Translations under genes and position numbers: made by a program | Assembly (NCBI RefSeq): GCF_019710575.1 | Contig: NZ_JAHWFK010000032.1 | Coordinates: forward strand, 62,001-126,000 | DNA length: 64,000 bases | Origin: Paractinoplanes polyasparticus | GTDB lineage: Bacteria > Actinomycetota > Actinomycetes > Mycobacteriales > Micromonosporaceae | Direction of reading: 5' to 3' | Part shown: piece by piece, positions 25,115-33,508 of the stretch | Layout: each line of letters starts with the position of its first letter | How positions within the stretch are numbered: the first letter of the stretch is position 1 | The notes under the pieces: generated by a model | What the model was told of the DNA's origin: nothing | Seen by the model: the letters and a program-made list of their open reading frames with translations, nothing else | Databases searched by the model: none

Positions 25115-25927
25115 ATGTACGAGTTCCCGCACCCTCAGCCCGTCACCGTCGCCCTGCACGCCCGCAACGGCGTGGTCCGGCTCCACGCCGAGGACCGCGA
25201 CGACATCCAGGTCACGGTCGAACCGATGGACGGCAAGGACAGCGGCCGCGAGGCCGCCGAGAGCACGCCCGTCCTGCTCGAGGGCGACACCCTGGTCATC
25301 GGGGAGCGCGGCGCCGTCTCGTGGTCGCTGCGGCGCACGCCGAAGCTGGCCATCACGGTCCGCGTGCCCGCCGGCAGCTCCCTCGCCGGCAAGAGCGCCT
25401 CGGCCGACGTCGCCGCCACCGGCTCCTGGGAGACGGTCAAGCTCGACGTCGCCTCGGCCGACGTCCAGATCGACGAGATCGCCGGGGACGCCGCCCTCGA
25501 CAGCGCCAGCGGCGATCTGTCCGTCGGCCGCGTCGGCGGCTCCCTGCGCATCGGCGCCGCGTCCGGCGACATCCGGGTCGGTGACGTCACGGGTGACGTC
25601 AGCGCGAAGTCGGCGAGCGGCGACATGCGCTTCGACGCGGTCGACGGGCGGCTGCGGGTCTCGACCGCGTCCGGCGACGTCCGGATCGGCCGCCTCCGCG
25701 AGGGCCGCAGTGAGATCAAGACCGCCTCGGGCGACGTCCAGGTCGGCATCGAGGCCGGCGCCGGCGTGTGGCTCGACGTGAGCACCGCATCCGGCCGGAC
25801 GATCACCGACCTGACCCAGCAGGGCGTCGCCCCGCCCGCTGCCGACGGCCCGGCGGTCGAACTGACCGTCCGCACCGCCAGCGGCGACATCCACCTGCAC
25901 CGCGCCACCGACAGGAAGGTTGCCTGA
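25115..25927 (+). CDS. DUF4097 beta-solenoid protein
   Basis: 270 residues, soluble and cytoplasmic since no signal peptide or span is seen. From about residue 95 the protein repeats a 17-19-residue unit with the core SASGDvri (SASGDLSVGRV, AASGDIRVGDV, SASGDMRFDAV, TASGDVRIGRL, TASGDVQVGIE, TASGDIHLHRA). This is the DUF4097 type, which folds as a right-handed beta-solenoid. Its molecular role is not known. It lies in an operon with the ribbon-helix-helix gene before and a small basic protein after. Confidence 0.85.
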   Translation: MYEFPHPQPVTVALHARNGVVRLHAEDRDDIQVTVEPMDGKDSGREAAESTPVLLEGDTLVIGERGAVSWSLRRTPKLAITVRVPAGSSLAGKSASADVAATGSWETVKLDVASADVQIDEIAGDAALDSASGDLSVGRVGGSLRIGAASGDIRVGDVTGDVSAKSASGDMRFDAVDGRLRVSTASGDVRIGRLREGRSEIKTASGDVQVGIEAGAGVWLDVSTASGRTITDLTQQGVAPPAADGPAVELTVRTASGDIHLHRATDRKVA

Positions 25928-25928
25928 G

Positions 25929-26075
25929 ATGCTGCCTGACAACCGCTACGGACTCGAGAACTCCGTCCGCCGCCGCCTGCGCGCCGGACTGCGCAAGCGC
26001 ACCGACCGTTTCGCCCCGCCGGAGTGGCCCGTCAGCCGGGGCCCGACACCCAACCCCCGTCGCGGCGACGGTTAG
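25929..26075 (+). CDS. Small basic protein after DUF4097
   Basis: 48 residues from ATG 25929, one base after the DUF4097 stop (TGAGATG). It is Arg- and Pro-rich (SVRRRLRAGLRKRTDRFAPP) and has no membrane span. The tight coupling to DUF4097 supports it as a real gene. Its end overlaps the convergent HAD gene by four bases. Function unknown. Confidence 0.6.
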   Translation: MLPDNRYGLENSVRRRLRAGLRKRTDRFAPPEWPVSRGPTPNPRRGDG

Positions 26076-26731
26076 GAAGGCTCCAGCAGCCCGCGATGGA
26101 TCAGCAGGTCGGCCAGGTAGTCGGGGTCCACGCCCACCAGCGAGGTGCGGAGGTGGACCCCGTCGGTCGGCGGGAGTTCCAGCTCGGACGGGACGGCGAG
26201 CACCGCCGCGCCCGAGGCGAGCGCGCTGGAGACACCGGTCGGGGAATCCTCGATGGCCACGCAGTCCTCGATGGGGACGCCGAGCAGCTTGGCCGCGGCC
26301 CGGTAGGGCTCGGGGTCGGGCTTGGGCATCGCCACCTCGTCGCCGCAGACGATGACGTCGAAGTTCTCGCGGCCGAGCGTCTCGAGGGCGACCTCGACCA
26401 GCCGGCGGCCGGTCGAGGTGACCAGGGCGGTGGGCAGGCCGGCGAATCGAACAGCGTGCAGCAGGGCCTGAGCGCCCGGACGCCACACCAGGCCCGCGCC
26501 GAACAGCTCGAACACCCGGCTCGTCAGCCACTCGACGTCGGGCGCCTCGGGACGGTCGGGCTGGCCGAGGTCGTCGCGGAAGATCTGCATGCTGTTCGCC
26601 ATGCTGCTGCCGATCATGGCGTGCCGGGCGGCCGGTGAGAGCGTGCCCCCGGCCCGCACGGCCAGCTCGTGCAGGGCGATCTCCCACACCTTCTCGCTGT
26701 CCACCAGCGTTCCGTCCATGTCGAAGAGCAC
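26072..26731 (-). CDS. HAD-superfamily phosphatase (beta-phosphoglucomutase-like)
   Basis: 219 residues from GTG 26731. The nucleophile and acid/base Asp are in LFDMDGTLVDSE (motif I). VTSTGR is motif II, and MPKPDPEPY and CVAIEDSPTG are motifs III and IV. The helical cap sits between motifs I and II (subclass I). The frame stays open upstream, and a CTG at 26755 lies 6 bases after a GGAGG, so translation may start there and add eight residues (LNARRPAA). Members remove phosphate from sugar phosphates or similar small molecules. Confidence 0.9.
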   Translation of the reverse strand: MLFDMDGTLVDSEKVWEIALHELAVRAGGTLSPAARHAMIGSSMANSMQIFRDDLGQPDRPEAPDVEWLTSRVFELFGAGLVWRPGAQALLHAVRFAGLPTALVTSTGRRLVEVALETLGRENFDVIVCGDEVAMPKPDPEPYRAAAKLLGVPIEDCVAIEDSPTGVSSALASGAAVLAVPSELELPPTDGVHLRTSLVGVDPDYLADLLIHRGLLEPS

Positions 26732-26931
26732 CGCGGCCGGTCGTCGCGCGTTCAGGATGAGCCTCCGTCGTTCGAGGTGAGCGTCGCTCCCATTGTCCCC
26801 CGTGGGACCGGTACCGCGCGGCGGTTAACTCCATCACTGTCCCGGCAGACGCCCGTGGGCAGGCGTAACTTCGGCGGCATGAGACGCGTATCGCTCGCGG
26901 GGCGCACGGACGACGCCGTCAGTGAGGTCGT

Positions 26932-27675
26932 GTGCTGAACGCCGAAGCGGTCACCGTCAGCACGCCGCGGCCGGTGCGGCGGTCCGTGCTCGTGCAGCGC
27001 TGGACCGACCTGGCGTTCCTGCACTGGCCGGTCGACCCGGCTGTGGTCGCCCCGCTGCTACCGGCGGGCACGGTGCCCGACACCCTCGACGGCGTCACCT
27101 ACGTCGGGTTGATCGGCTTCCGGATGGAGGGCGTCGGCTTCCTCTCCGGGCCCGGGGTGCCGTACCTGGGAACGTTCGCCGAGACCAACGTGCGCCTCTA
27201 CAGCGTCGATGCGCGGGGGCGCCGGGCGGTGGTCTTCCGGTCTCTCGAAGCGGAGCGCCTGCTGCCGGTGTTGACCGCCCGGGTGTCGCTTCGGCTGCCG
27301 TACATGTGGGCGCGCATGCGGATCACGCGCTCGGGCGACGTGCTGACCTATTCGTCGCGCCGCCGCTGGCCCGGCCCGCGCACCGCCGGCAGCGCGATGG
27401 CGATCCGGGTGGGTGGCCCGATCGCCGAGCCGACGCCGCTGGAATGTTTCCTGACCGCCCGCTGGGGCCTGCACACGACGGCCTGGGGCCGCACCCGCCA
27501 TCTGGCCAACGAGCACCCGCCGTGGCCGCTGCACCGCGCCGAGCTGCTGTCGCTCTCGGACACGCTCATCGGGGCGGCCGGACTGCCTCAGCCGTCCGAT
27601 CCGCCGGTCAGCGTGCTGTACTCGCCGGGCGTGGCGGTGGCGTTCGGCCGGACCCACACGCTGGCTCCGACCTAG
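26932..27675 (+). CDS. DUF2071 family protein (acetoacetate-decarboxylase-like fold)
   Basis: 247 residues. The N-terminus (RWTDLAFLHWPVDPAVVAPLLPAG), the middle (VGLIGFRMEGVGF, ETNVRLY) and the C-terminal HLANEHPPWPLHRAEL match the YqjF/DUF2071 family, which has the acetoacetate decarboxylase-like fold. It is soluble. The enzymatic role of the family is not settled. The start is uncertain: a GTG at 26932 is used here. It converges on the methyltransferase gene and overlaps it by four bases. Confidence 0.85.
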   Translation: MLNAEAVTVSTPRPVRRSVLVQRWTDLAFLHWPVDPAVVAPLLPAGTVPDTLDGVTYVGLIGFRMEGVGFLSGPGVPYLGTFAETNVRLYSVDARGRRAVVFRSLEAERLLPVLTARVSLRLPYMWARMRITRSGDVLTYSSRRRWPGPRTAGSAMAIRVGGPIAEPTPLECFLTARWGLHTTAWGRTRHLANEHPPWPLHRAELLSLSDTLIGAAGLPQPSDPPVSVLYSPGVAVAFGRTHTLAPT

Positions 27676-28442
27676 GGCCGGCGAGCCAGCGCGACGTCGG
27701 TGTGGATGACGAAGTCGATCGTGCCGCCGTGCGCGTCGACGACGGCGGTCGTGTCGTCCAGCGCGATCTCGGCCGTGATCGGGTCGAGCAGGCGGTAGAG
27801 CGAGGTCGACAGCAGGTAGTCGCGGTAGAGCTTCGAGCTGTACGACAGGGCCGACTCGTACCGCAGGCTGCGCAGCTCGGTGAAGCGGCCGTCGGTCAGG
27901 TTCAGTTCCGACCACTCCTGCTCGAACGGGCCGAGCGGAAGCTGGGCGGCGGCGCTCCGGCGATGGGCCGTCTGATCGGTCAGGCCGTGGCGGGCGTCGA
28001 CCTCGGCCAGGGCGGCGTGCAGCCCCGGGTCGGCGACCAGGAAGACGTTCCAGAACGGCGCGAACAGACCGCCCGGCGCGAGCGCATCGAAGGCCAGGTC
28101 GGCACGACGGTCCTGGTCGACCCAGTGCCAGGCCTGGGCGCTCACGATCAGCCCGTACGCGGACGGGGGTTGCCAGTCCTCGAAGGTGCTGGTGATCACC
28201 GTGGCGCCCGGCACGTTGCGCCGCAGCACGTCGGCCATGCGCTCGTCGGGCTCGACGCAGGTCAGGTCCACGCCGGTACGGGCGAAGAGGCGGGTCGCCT
28301 TGCCGGTGCCCGCGCCGACCTCGAGGACGGGACCGGGACCGGCCGCGGCCAGCAGCTCCTCGGCCAGCGCGGGCGGATAGCCCGGCCGGATCCGGTCGTA
28401 CTCGTCCGCCACCTCGCCGAAGACCGTGCCCCGTTCGCGCAT
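27672..28442 (-). CDS. Class I SAM-dependent methyltransferase
   Basis: 256 residues. VLEVGAGTGKATRLFA (residues 37-52) is motif I, the acid after strand 2 is in LTCVEPDERMAD, and LIVSAQAWHWVD is the motif-IV segment typical of the UbiE/TAM-like branch. The C-terminal 120 residues are helical and should shape the substrate site. Substrate unknown. The frame is complete from ATG 28442. No operon partner is obvious, although an FMN reductase lies 18 bases upstream on the same strand. Confidence 0.88.
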   Translation of the reverse strand: MRERGTVFGEVADEYDRIRPGYPPALAEELLAAAGPGPVLEVGAGTGKATRLFARTGVDLTCVEPDERMADVLRRNVPGATVITSTFEDWQPPSAYGLIVSAQAWHWVDQDRRADLAFDALAPGGLFAPFWNVFLVADPGLHAALAEVDARHGLTDQTAHRRSAAAQLPLGPFEQEWSELNLTDGRFTELRSLRYESALSYSSKLYRDYLLSTSLYRLLDPITAEIALDDTTAVVDAHGGTIDFVIHTDVALARRP

Positions 28443-28460
28443 CGGGTCAACGTACCGGTG

Positions 28461-28943
28461 TCAAGCGATGAGCGCTGCCGTGTACTGATCGGCGGTCGCC
28501 GCCGGATCGGCCAGTTCGGCCACGGTCGCGGTCAGTCCGAAGTCGACGACGTCCGCGCCCAGCTCGCGCAGGAGCCGGGCCAGGAACGCCTCAGCCGTCT
28601 CGGCCTGCGACTGCACCTCGGCCGTGACCACCGGAACGGCGAGCACCCCGGCCAGAGCGTTGGCCGGCAACTGGTCGAGCAGCACCTTCAACGCCCCGGA
28701 GAACGTGCCGCGATAGGTCGGCGTCGCCACGATCAGCAACGCGGCGTCCTGCACCTCCATGAGCGCCGCGCCGGTGGCGCCGTCGTCCGGGGTGAGCAGC
28801 CCCGGTCCCAGCTCGGCCACGTCGACCGTGACGAACGCGCCGCCGCCCCGGCTCCGGGAGATCCGTTCCCCCAGCGCGGTGGCCAGCCGCAACGTCCGCG
28901 AGGCGGGACTCGGGTGGCCGGAGATGACAACCACGTCCGGCAT
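28461..28943 (-). CDS. NADPH-dependent FMN reductase (SsuE-like flavodoxin fold)
   Basis: 160 residues. VVVISGHPSPASRTLRLATAL is the phosphate-binding loop for FMN, and LIVATPTYRGTFSGALKVLLDQL is the second flavin-binding segment with the typical P-x-Y-x-G/x-S/T pattern. It reduces FMN with NAD(P)H, often to serve a monooxygenase, but none is next to it. A small gap separates it from the methyltransferase gene, and the two may be co-transcribed. Confidence 0.87.
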   Translation of the reverse strand: MPDVVVISGHPSPASRTLRLATALGERISRSRGGGAFVTVDVAELGPGLLTPDDGATGAALMEVQDAALLIVATPTYRGTFSGALKVLLDQLPANALAGVLAVPVVTAEVQSQAETAEAFLARLLRELGADVVDFGLTATVAELADPAATADQYTAALIA

Positions 28944-29019
28944 GGGCGCCTCCTCGTCGTATCAACCTCCCGCCATCATCGACCCCGGCCCTGAAGATTG
29001 CCATACGTCGAACGCTTGA

Positions 29020-30000
29020 CTACTTTCCGCTACCCGTGATGACGACCGCCTTGCCGCTGATCCGGTTCTGCTCGATGTCGCGGTGGGCGTCACGGACGCG
29101 CTCGAACGGATAGACCGTCACCGGGCCCAGCGTGAGGGCGCCGGCGGCCAGGCGGTCGAGCGCATCCTGCAGCACGGGCTCCGGCAGGTCGGCCGCGTTT
29201 CCGCTGTACGCCGTGAGTCGTACCCCGGTCGGCAGGTACCCGATCGGATAGAAGTCGGGGATCGTCCACTCGTTGCTCAGCATCCCGGCGAAGCACACCG
29301 TGCCGTGCACGCGGGTCGCGGCCAGCGTGTCCGGCAGCGTCGGAGTGCCGACCAGTTCGAGGGCCGCGTCCACCCCGTCCGGGACGAGTTCGCGGACCCG
29401 GGCGGCGACCGCGCCGTCGTCCAGGATCGGATGGTCGACGCCGTTCGCCTCGAGTTCGGCCAGGCGGGCGGGCCGGCGGGTGGTGGCCAGCACGGTGGCG
29501 CCGAGGTCGCGGGCCAGCGCGGCAGTGGCGTAGCCCAGGGCCGAGGTGCCGCCCCGGATCAGCAACGTCTGCCCGGCCCGCAGGTCGAGGCCGGTGGTCA
29601 GGGCGCCGTACGCGGTCTGCAGCGTCTCCGGCACGGCCCCGAGCACCCGCCAGGGCAGCGCCGACCGGAACGGCACGACCTGGGCGCGCGGCACCACCGT
29701 GTAGTCGGCGTAGCCGCCGTCGAAGGTCCGCCCCATGCCGCCCATCATCGCGGCTACCTGCTGCCCGGGCGCCAGATCACTGCCCGGGGCGGCGTCGACC
29801 ACGCCGACCGCCTCGATGCCGGGCACGATGGGCAGCCGGGCGCCCTCGGCGTACCCGAGACGCAGGTGAAGATCGGAGCGGTTGATGCCGAAGGCCTCGA
29901 CCCGGATGCGCACCTCACCCGGGCCCGGCACGGGCACGGGCCGCTCGGTGATCCGGAGGTTCTCGACGGGACCGGGCTCGGACAGAACGATGGCTCTCAT
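29020..30000 (-). CDS. Zinc-independent MDR-family NADPH:quinone reductase
   Basis: 326 residues of the medium-chain dehydrogenase/reductase family. The N-terminal GroES-like domain has VRIRVEAFGINRSDLHLRLG. The nucleotide-binding domain has LLIRGGTSALGYATAALARDLGA. The catalytic-zinc Cys and the structural-zinc Cys cluster are absent, so it is of the quinone oxidoreductase type. It is divergent from a MarR-family gene with two palindromes in the shared 55-base gap, which suggests that MarR represses it and that a quinone or electrophile lifts the repression. Confidence 0.9.
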   Translation of the reverse strand: MRAIVLSEPGPVENLRITERPVPVPGPGEVRIRVEAFGINRSDLHLRLGYAEGARLPIVPGIEAVGVVDAAPGSDLAPGQQVAAMMGGMGRTFDGGYADYTVVPRAQVVPFRSALPWRVLGAVPETLQTAYGALTTGLDLRAGQTLLIRGGTSALGYATAALARDLGATVLATTRRPARLAELEANGVDHPILDDGAVAARVRELVPDGVDAALELVGTPTLPDTLAATRVHGTVCFAGMLSNEWTIPDFYPIGYLPTGVRLTAYSGNAADLPEPVLQDALDRLAAGALTLGPVTVYPFERVRDAHRDIEQNRISGKAVVITGSGK

Positions 30001-30016
30001 GCCCCGGTCAACAACA

Positions 30017-30041
30017 TTCCATGGAATCTAATTCCGCGGAA
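30017..30041. promoter_or_regulatory. Twin palindromes between the MDR and MarR genes
   Basis: TTCCATGGAA at 30017-30026 and TTCCGCGGAA at 30032-30041 are perfect 10-bp palindromes with centres 15 bp apart, in the 55 bases between divergent starts. They share the TTCC-GGAA half-sites, so they are likely sites for one regulator, most simply the adjacent MarR protein. Confidence 0.55.
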
Positions 30042-30055
30042 GGTAATCTGGTCCG

Positions 30056-30547
30056 GTGACCCCGCGCGTGCGATGGCTCAACGACCTCATCCGGCTCGAG
30101 ATCATGCTCTGGGACCACGTCGACGCCCGCCTCAAGCGGGAGCACGACCTGCCGCTGTCGTCCTTCGAGACGCTGCTGGCGCTCGAGGACGGCGAACCCC
30201 GGCGGATCGGCGACCTGGCCGGCGTGCTGCGCATCACCGTCGGAGGCGCCAGCAAGCTGGCCGACCGGGTGCGCGCGGCCGGGCTGATCGACCGCGCCGC
30301 CGACCCCGGTGACCGGCGGGCCAGCCTGATCGCCCTGACTCCCCACGGCCGGGCGAGCCTGGCCGCCGCCACGGTCACCTATGACGCCGCCGTGGCCGAA
30401 ATGCTGGACGGAGTCCTCAACGACGACGAGCAGCGGTCGATGCACGAGATGGTCCGCCGACTCCTCGCAGAGACCACACAGCGATCGCACAGTTGGTCGA
30501 CGCACAGTAGAGGGGTCACTTCTTTCGGTACCGGAGGTACCCCTTGA
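30056..30547 (+). CDS. MarR-family transcriptional regulator
   Basis: 163 residues from GTG 30056. The winged helix lies at 35-105 (SFETLLALEDGEPRRIGDLA, ITVGGASKLADRVRAAGLI, and the wing PGDRRASLIALT). The N- and C-terminal helices for dimer formation are present. MarR proteins repress neighbouring genes and leave the DNA when they bind phenolics or are oxidised. Its likely targets are itself and the divergent quinone reductase. Its stop overlaps the TTG start of the next gene by four bases. Confidence 0.92.
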   Translation: MTPRVRWLNDLIRLEIMLWDHVDARLKREHDLPLSSFETLLALEDGEPRRIGDLAGVLRITVGGASKLADRVRAAGLIDRAADPGDRRASLIALTPHGRASLAAATVTYDAAVAEMLDGVLNDDEQRSMHEMVRRLLAETTQRSHSWSTHSRGVTSFGTGGTP

Positions 30548-30813
30548 TTCTGGCTCTCGTCGACTTCGTCCTCCTGCTCGTGCAGCTGTTGCTGGTCGCA
30601 CGGGCCCTGCTCGACTGGAGCACCGTGCTGGCCGGCCCCGCCCAGGCCGGCGGCTTCCGGGCGCGCCTCATGTCGGGCGTCTACACCGTCACCGAGCCGA
30701 TCCTGGCCCCGGTGCGCCGCGTCATCCCGCCGCTGCGCCTCGGCGGGGCCGCGATCGACGTCGCCTTCCTCATCGTCTTCTTCGGCATCGTCGTCATCCG
30801 CGCGATCATCTAG
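30544..30813 (+). CDS. YggT-family membrane protein
   Basis: 89 residues from TTG 30544, with GGAGG upstream. There are two hydrophobic spans (ILALVDFVLLLVQLLLVARALLDW and AAIDVAFLIVFFGIVVIRAII) around a PILAPVRRVIPP loop, which is the YggT signature. YggT proteins have an uncertain role at the cell envelope and in actinobacteria usually stand in the division cluster after sepF. Here the gene is behind a MarR regulator, so it may be a second copy. The start overlaps the marR stop (TTGA). Confidence 0.88.
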   Translation: MILALVDFVLLLVQLLLVARALLDWSTVLAGPAQAGGFRARLMSGVYTVTEPILAPVRRVIPPLRLGGAAIDVAFLIVFFGIVVIRAII

Positions 30814-30835
30814 CCACGGGCTCCGGGCCGCCGGG

Positions 30836-31555
30836 TCAGATCATCAGACCGCCGGTGGCCCGGATGTTCTGGCCGGTCACCCAGCCGCCCTGCGGCGAGC
30901 AGAGGAAGCCGACCACGGCGGCGACGTCGGCGGGCCGGCCGAGACGCCCGAGGGCGGTCATGGCCGCCGCGGTCTCGAGCGCCTCCGGCGGGTTGGCCGA
31001 GCGCAGCAGGTCGGTGTCGGTGGCGCCCGGCGAGACCGCGTTGACGGTGATCCCCCGCGGGCCGAGCTCGCGCGCCGCGACCGCGGTGATCTGCTCCAGA
31101 GCGGCCTTGCTGGCGCAGTAGAGGGCGAGGCCCGGCGCCTGCCAGGCAGTGTTGAGCGTCGAGATGGTGACGACCCGGCCGCCGTCGCGCAGCAGCGGCG
31201 CCGCCTCCCGGACGGCGAACAGCGGAAACTTCGTGTTCACCGCGAAGACCCGGTCGAACTCTGCCGGCGTGAGCCGGTCGATCGGCGCCGCGGTGGCGAT
31301 GCCCGCGTTGCTGACCAGGATGTCGAGGCCGTCGCGGACCGGGTCGAACATCGCGTCCAGCGTGCCCAGGTCTTCCTGGTCGGCCCGCACGGCCGTCGTG
31401 CCGGGCACCTCGGCGACGACCTCGGCGGCTGCTGCCTCGTCCTGCCGGTAGGTGAAGACGACCCGGGCCCCGGCTGCGGCCAGCTCTTCGACGATCGCCC
31501 GCCCGATACCCCGTGATCCCCCGGTCACCAGCGCGGTTCTGCCCGTCAGCGTCAT
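30836..31555 (-). CDS. SDR-family oxidoreductase
   Basis: 239 residues of a classical short-chain dehydrogenase/reductase. TGGSRGIGRAI binds the nucleotide (Arg after Ser favours NADPH). NAG is in LVSNAGIATAA. The catalytic Ser is in VTISTLNTAW, and Tyr and Lys are in YCASK. The pattern VSPGATDTDLLR is typical. Reaction and substrate are unknown. It converges on the yggT gene and is 9 bases downstream of the AraC-type regulator on the same strand, so the pair could be one transcript. Confidence 0.92.
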   Translation of the reverse strand: MTLTGRTALVTGGSRGIGRAIVEELAAAGARVVFTYRQDEAAAAEVVAEVPGTTAVRADQEDLGTLDAMFDPVRDGLDILVSNAGIATAAPIDRLTPAEFDRVFAVNTKFPLFAVREAAPLLRDGGRVVTISTLNTAWQAPGLALYCASKAALEQITAVAARELGPRGITVNAVSPGATDTDLLRSANPPEALETAAAMTALGRLGRPADVAAVVGFLCSPQGGWVTGQNIRATGGLMI

Positions 31556-31564
31556 GCCGGCACG

Positions 31565-32512
31565 CTAGGCCCGTTTCGCCCCGCCCGTCTTGGAAGATTG
31601 CGACACCACGACCGGCGGCGTCCGCAGATGGGCGGCCAGCGCGGACGGCGTCATCCCGGCCAGCGCGCGGGTTTCGCGGGCCAGATGCGACTGGTCGGCC
31701 AGACCGCTCCCGGCCGCGGCCTCCGCCGGCGCCGCACCCGCCCCGAACCGGCCCACCACCCGCTGGAAGCGCGTGATTCGCGCCACCTTGGCGGGCGACA
31801 TCCCGATGTGTTGCCGGAACCCCCGCTCCAGCCGCCGCCGGCCGACCCCCAACTCGTCCGCGAGCACCCCGATCCGCGGGCAGTCGCCCCGCTGAAGCCG
31901 CCACCAGGCCTCCGTCACCGCCGGATCCGGCCGCACGGCAGGGCCGCGAACCATGCGGGTCCCGATCGCCGCGATGTCTCGCCCGGCCGACGTCGACGTG
32001 GCCACCGGGGCGAGTCCGTTCGCCCGCCGGCGCCCGGTGTCCGCGAGCTCCGCCTGGAGAATCGCGGAGCTGAGCACCGCCTCCAGAAGGTCGAAGCACT
32101 GCTTCCATCCCGGAGCCGCACCCAGCAGCCCTGGCAGCTCCGTGGCGGCGGGCCCCAGCAAATCGGCCAGACCGACTGCGCCACCGCCGAGCTCCCGCAT
32201 GGGCACTCCGAACAGCACCCCCACCCCCAACGGCGTGAGCCCGAAGCTGACGCCGTGTCCCCACCACGTGTCACCACGGGTCGTAGCCGCCTCCCGAGCC
32301 CCGGACACCAGCCCCGACGGCGATCCGAAGTCGACGATCACCGTCGTGGAGGCAAGCGGCAGCACCAGATGAGCGACGGGCCGCCCCAACCCCGACCGAA
32401 ACCCGGACAGCCCGACGACGTACGGCCGGAGCCACCCCGGCACGGCCCGAACCGCAACCTCGCACGGCTCCTCCGAGACCACCGCCGGCACGGAGTGAAT
32501 CTGCGCCCCCAT
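31565..32512 (-). CDS. AraC-family transcriptional regulator
   Basis: 315 residues from ATG 32512; the reading frame runs further upstream, but that part has no coding character. The N-terminal 200 residues are the ligand-sensing part and fit the pattern of DUF6597-type regulators (GVLFGVPMRELGGGAVGLADLLG). The C-terminal 100 residues hold the two helix-turn-helix motifs (IGVLADELGVGRRRLERGFRQ and AAGSGLADQSHLARETRALAG). It may control the adjacent SDR gene. Confidence 0.88.
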   Translation of the reverse strand: MGAQIHSVPAVVSEEPCEVAVRAVPGWLRPYVVGLSGFRSGLGRPVAHLVLPLASTTVIVDFGSPSGLVSGAREAATTRGDTWWGHGVSFGLTPLGVGVLFGVPMRELGGGAVGLADLLGPAATELPGLLGAAPGWKQCFDLLEAVLSSAILQAELADTGRRRANGLAPVATSTSAGRDIAAIGTRMVRGPAVRPDPAVTEAWWRLQRGDCPRIGVLADELGVGRRRLERGFRQHIGMSPAKVARITRFQRVVGRFGAGAAPAEAAAGSGLADQSHLARETRALAGMTPSALAAHLRTPPVVVSQSSKTGGAKRA

Positions 32513-32908
32513 GCCGCCAGCCTCGCCGCCGCCCCCACCCCGGTCAAGCACCCCTGACCATGCGACCAGCTTCGATCTTGCCCGGGGTGCCACCGCCTCC
32601 CCCGCCCACCCAGGGGAACGGGCTGAAGCTACGCGTTTGTCAAGCAGGGCCGGGCACGCCGTCCACAGGTGTGATGACCCCACAGCGGTTCGTCCACAGG
32701 CCGGCTCGATCGTGAGTTGCCTTCGGGAGGCCGCGCGAAATCGGGTTTGCTGTTGGGCGCAACCGCTCACTCAGGCCGCCCGGGTGGGCCGAGCGTCATG
32801 GGCGCGCCGGCGCCCAGCTCGGCTCGCCCGGGCCCTCGACGTGAGTTGCGGTCCGTACCCACCACCCCGCCACGACAGCCGGCCCTTGAACTTGATCTTG
32901 GATACGAG
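32513..32908. other. Non-coding gap with DnaA-box-like words and repeat copy B
   Basis: About 396 bases between the AraC-type and PH-domain-like genes without a supported gene. It holds CCGTCCACA at 32659-32667 and TCGTCCACA at 32690-32698, both fitting the Streptomyces DnaA-box consensus and 31 bp apart, and the dispersed repeat at 32834-32857. Confidence 0.5.
32834..32857 (+). repeat. Dispersed intergenic repeat, copy B
   Basis: CCTCGACGTGAGTTG followed by CGGTCCGTA is the partner of 3081-3103, with one extra base and one substitution at the end. Both copies lie in gaps that also sit near DnaA-box-like sequences. Confidence 0.5.
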
Positions 32909-33460
32909 CTAGACCTTGGCGGGCAACCTGCGGTGCAGTTCGGCCAGCAGCACCTCGGGCGCGGGCGACATCAGGCCCACATCGACGAGATAGACCACCT
33001 GACCGTTGCGGCGGCGGGTGCGCGGGGGGCGGCCGGTGCCGTGCAGGGGTTCGGCGAAGTCGTCGTCGACCGGGGTGATGAGCAGTTCGGTGAAGGGGCC
33101 GCGGTAACGCAGCGCCACCTCGCCGATGCCGGCCCACGGAATGTGCACGGGACGGCGGCCGGTGGCGGCGAAGTCGAGGCCGCGCATCGAGCTGTGCAGC
33201 CAGCCGAGGCGGTTCCAGACAGTCAGCAGGATCAGCGCGGTCACCACCACGGGGACGATCAGGGCCAGTTCGATGTACAGGACCAGGTCGCCGGCCGTGG
33301 GAGTGTCGCCGGCGGCCAGCCGGAGCAGGGTGAACAGGCCGAGCGACGTGATCCAGACGGCGGCTACGACCCATAGCATCGTGACGAAGGCCATCGCGCG
33401 GGGCTGGAAGAACGTCACCGTGTCGTCGTCGGGTCCGAGCACCTCGTCGATGTGCGTCAC
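32909..33460 (-). CDS. Two-span membrane protein with a PH-like domain
   Basis: 183 residues from GTG 33460 (VTHIDEVLGPDDD). Two hydrophobic spans lie at about 22-45 and 60-85 (FVTMLWVVAAVWITSLGLF and LVLYIELALIVPVVVTALIL). A soluble domain of about 95 residues follows, with a strand pattern (VHIPWAGIGEVALRYRGPF, ELLITPVDDDF) like bacterial PH domains. Function unknown. It is divergent from a GNAT acetyltransferase. Confidence 0.7.
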   Translation of the reverse strand: MTHIDEVLGPDDDTVTFFQPRAMAFVTMLWVVAAVWITSLGLFTLLRLAAGDTPTAGDLVLYIELALIVPVVVTALILLTVWNRLGWLHSSMRGLDFAATGRRPVHIPWAGIGEVALRYRGPFTELLITPVDDDFAEPLHGTGRPPRTRRRNGQVVYLVDVGLMSPAPEVLLAELHRRLPAKV

Positions 33461-33508
33461 GATGGGATTATGCCCTGATTGGTGGTGACTGTGGGCAATT
33501 ATGAGGGG

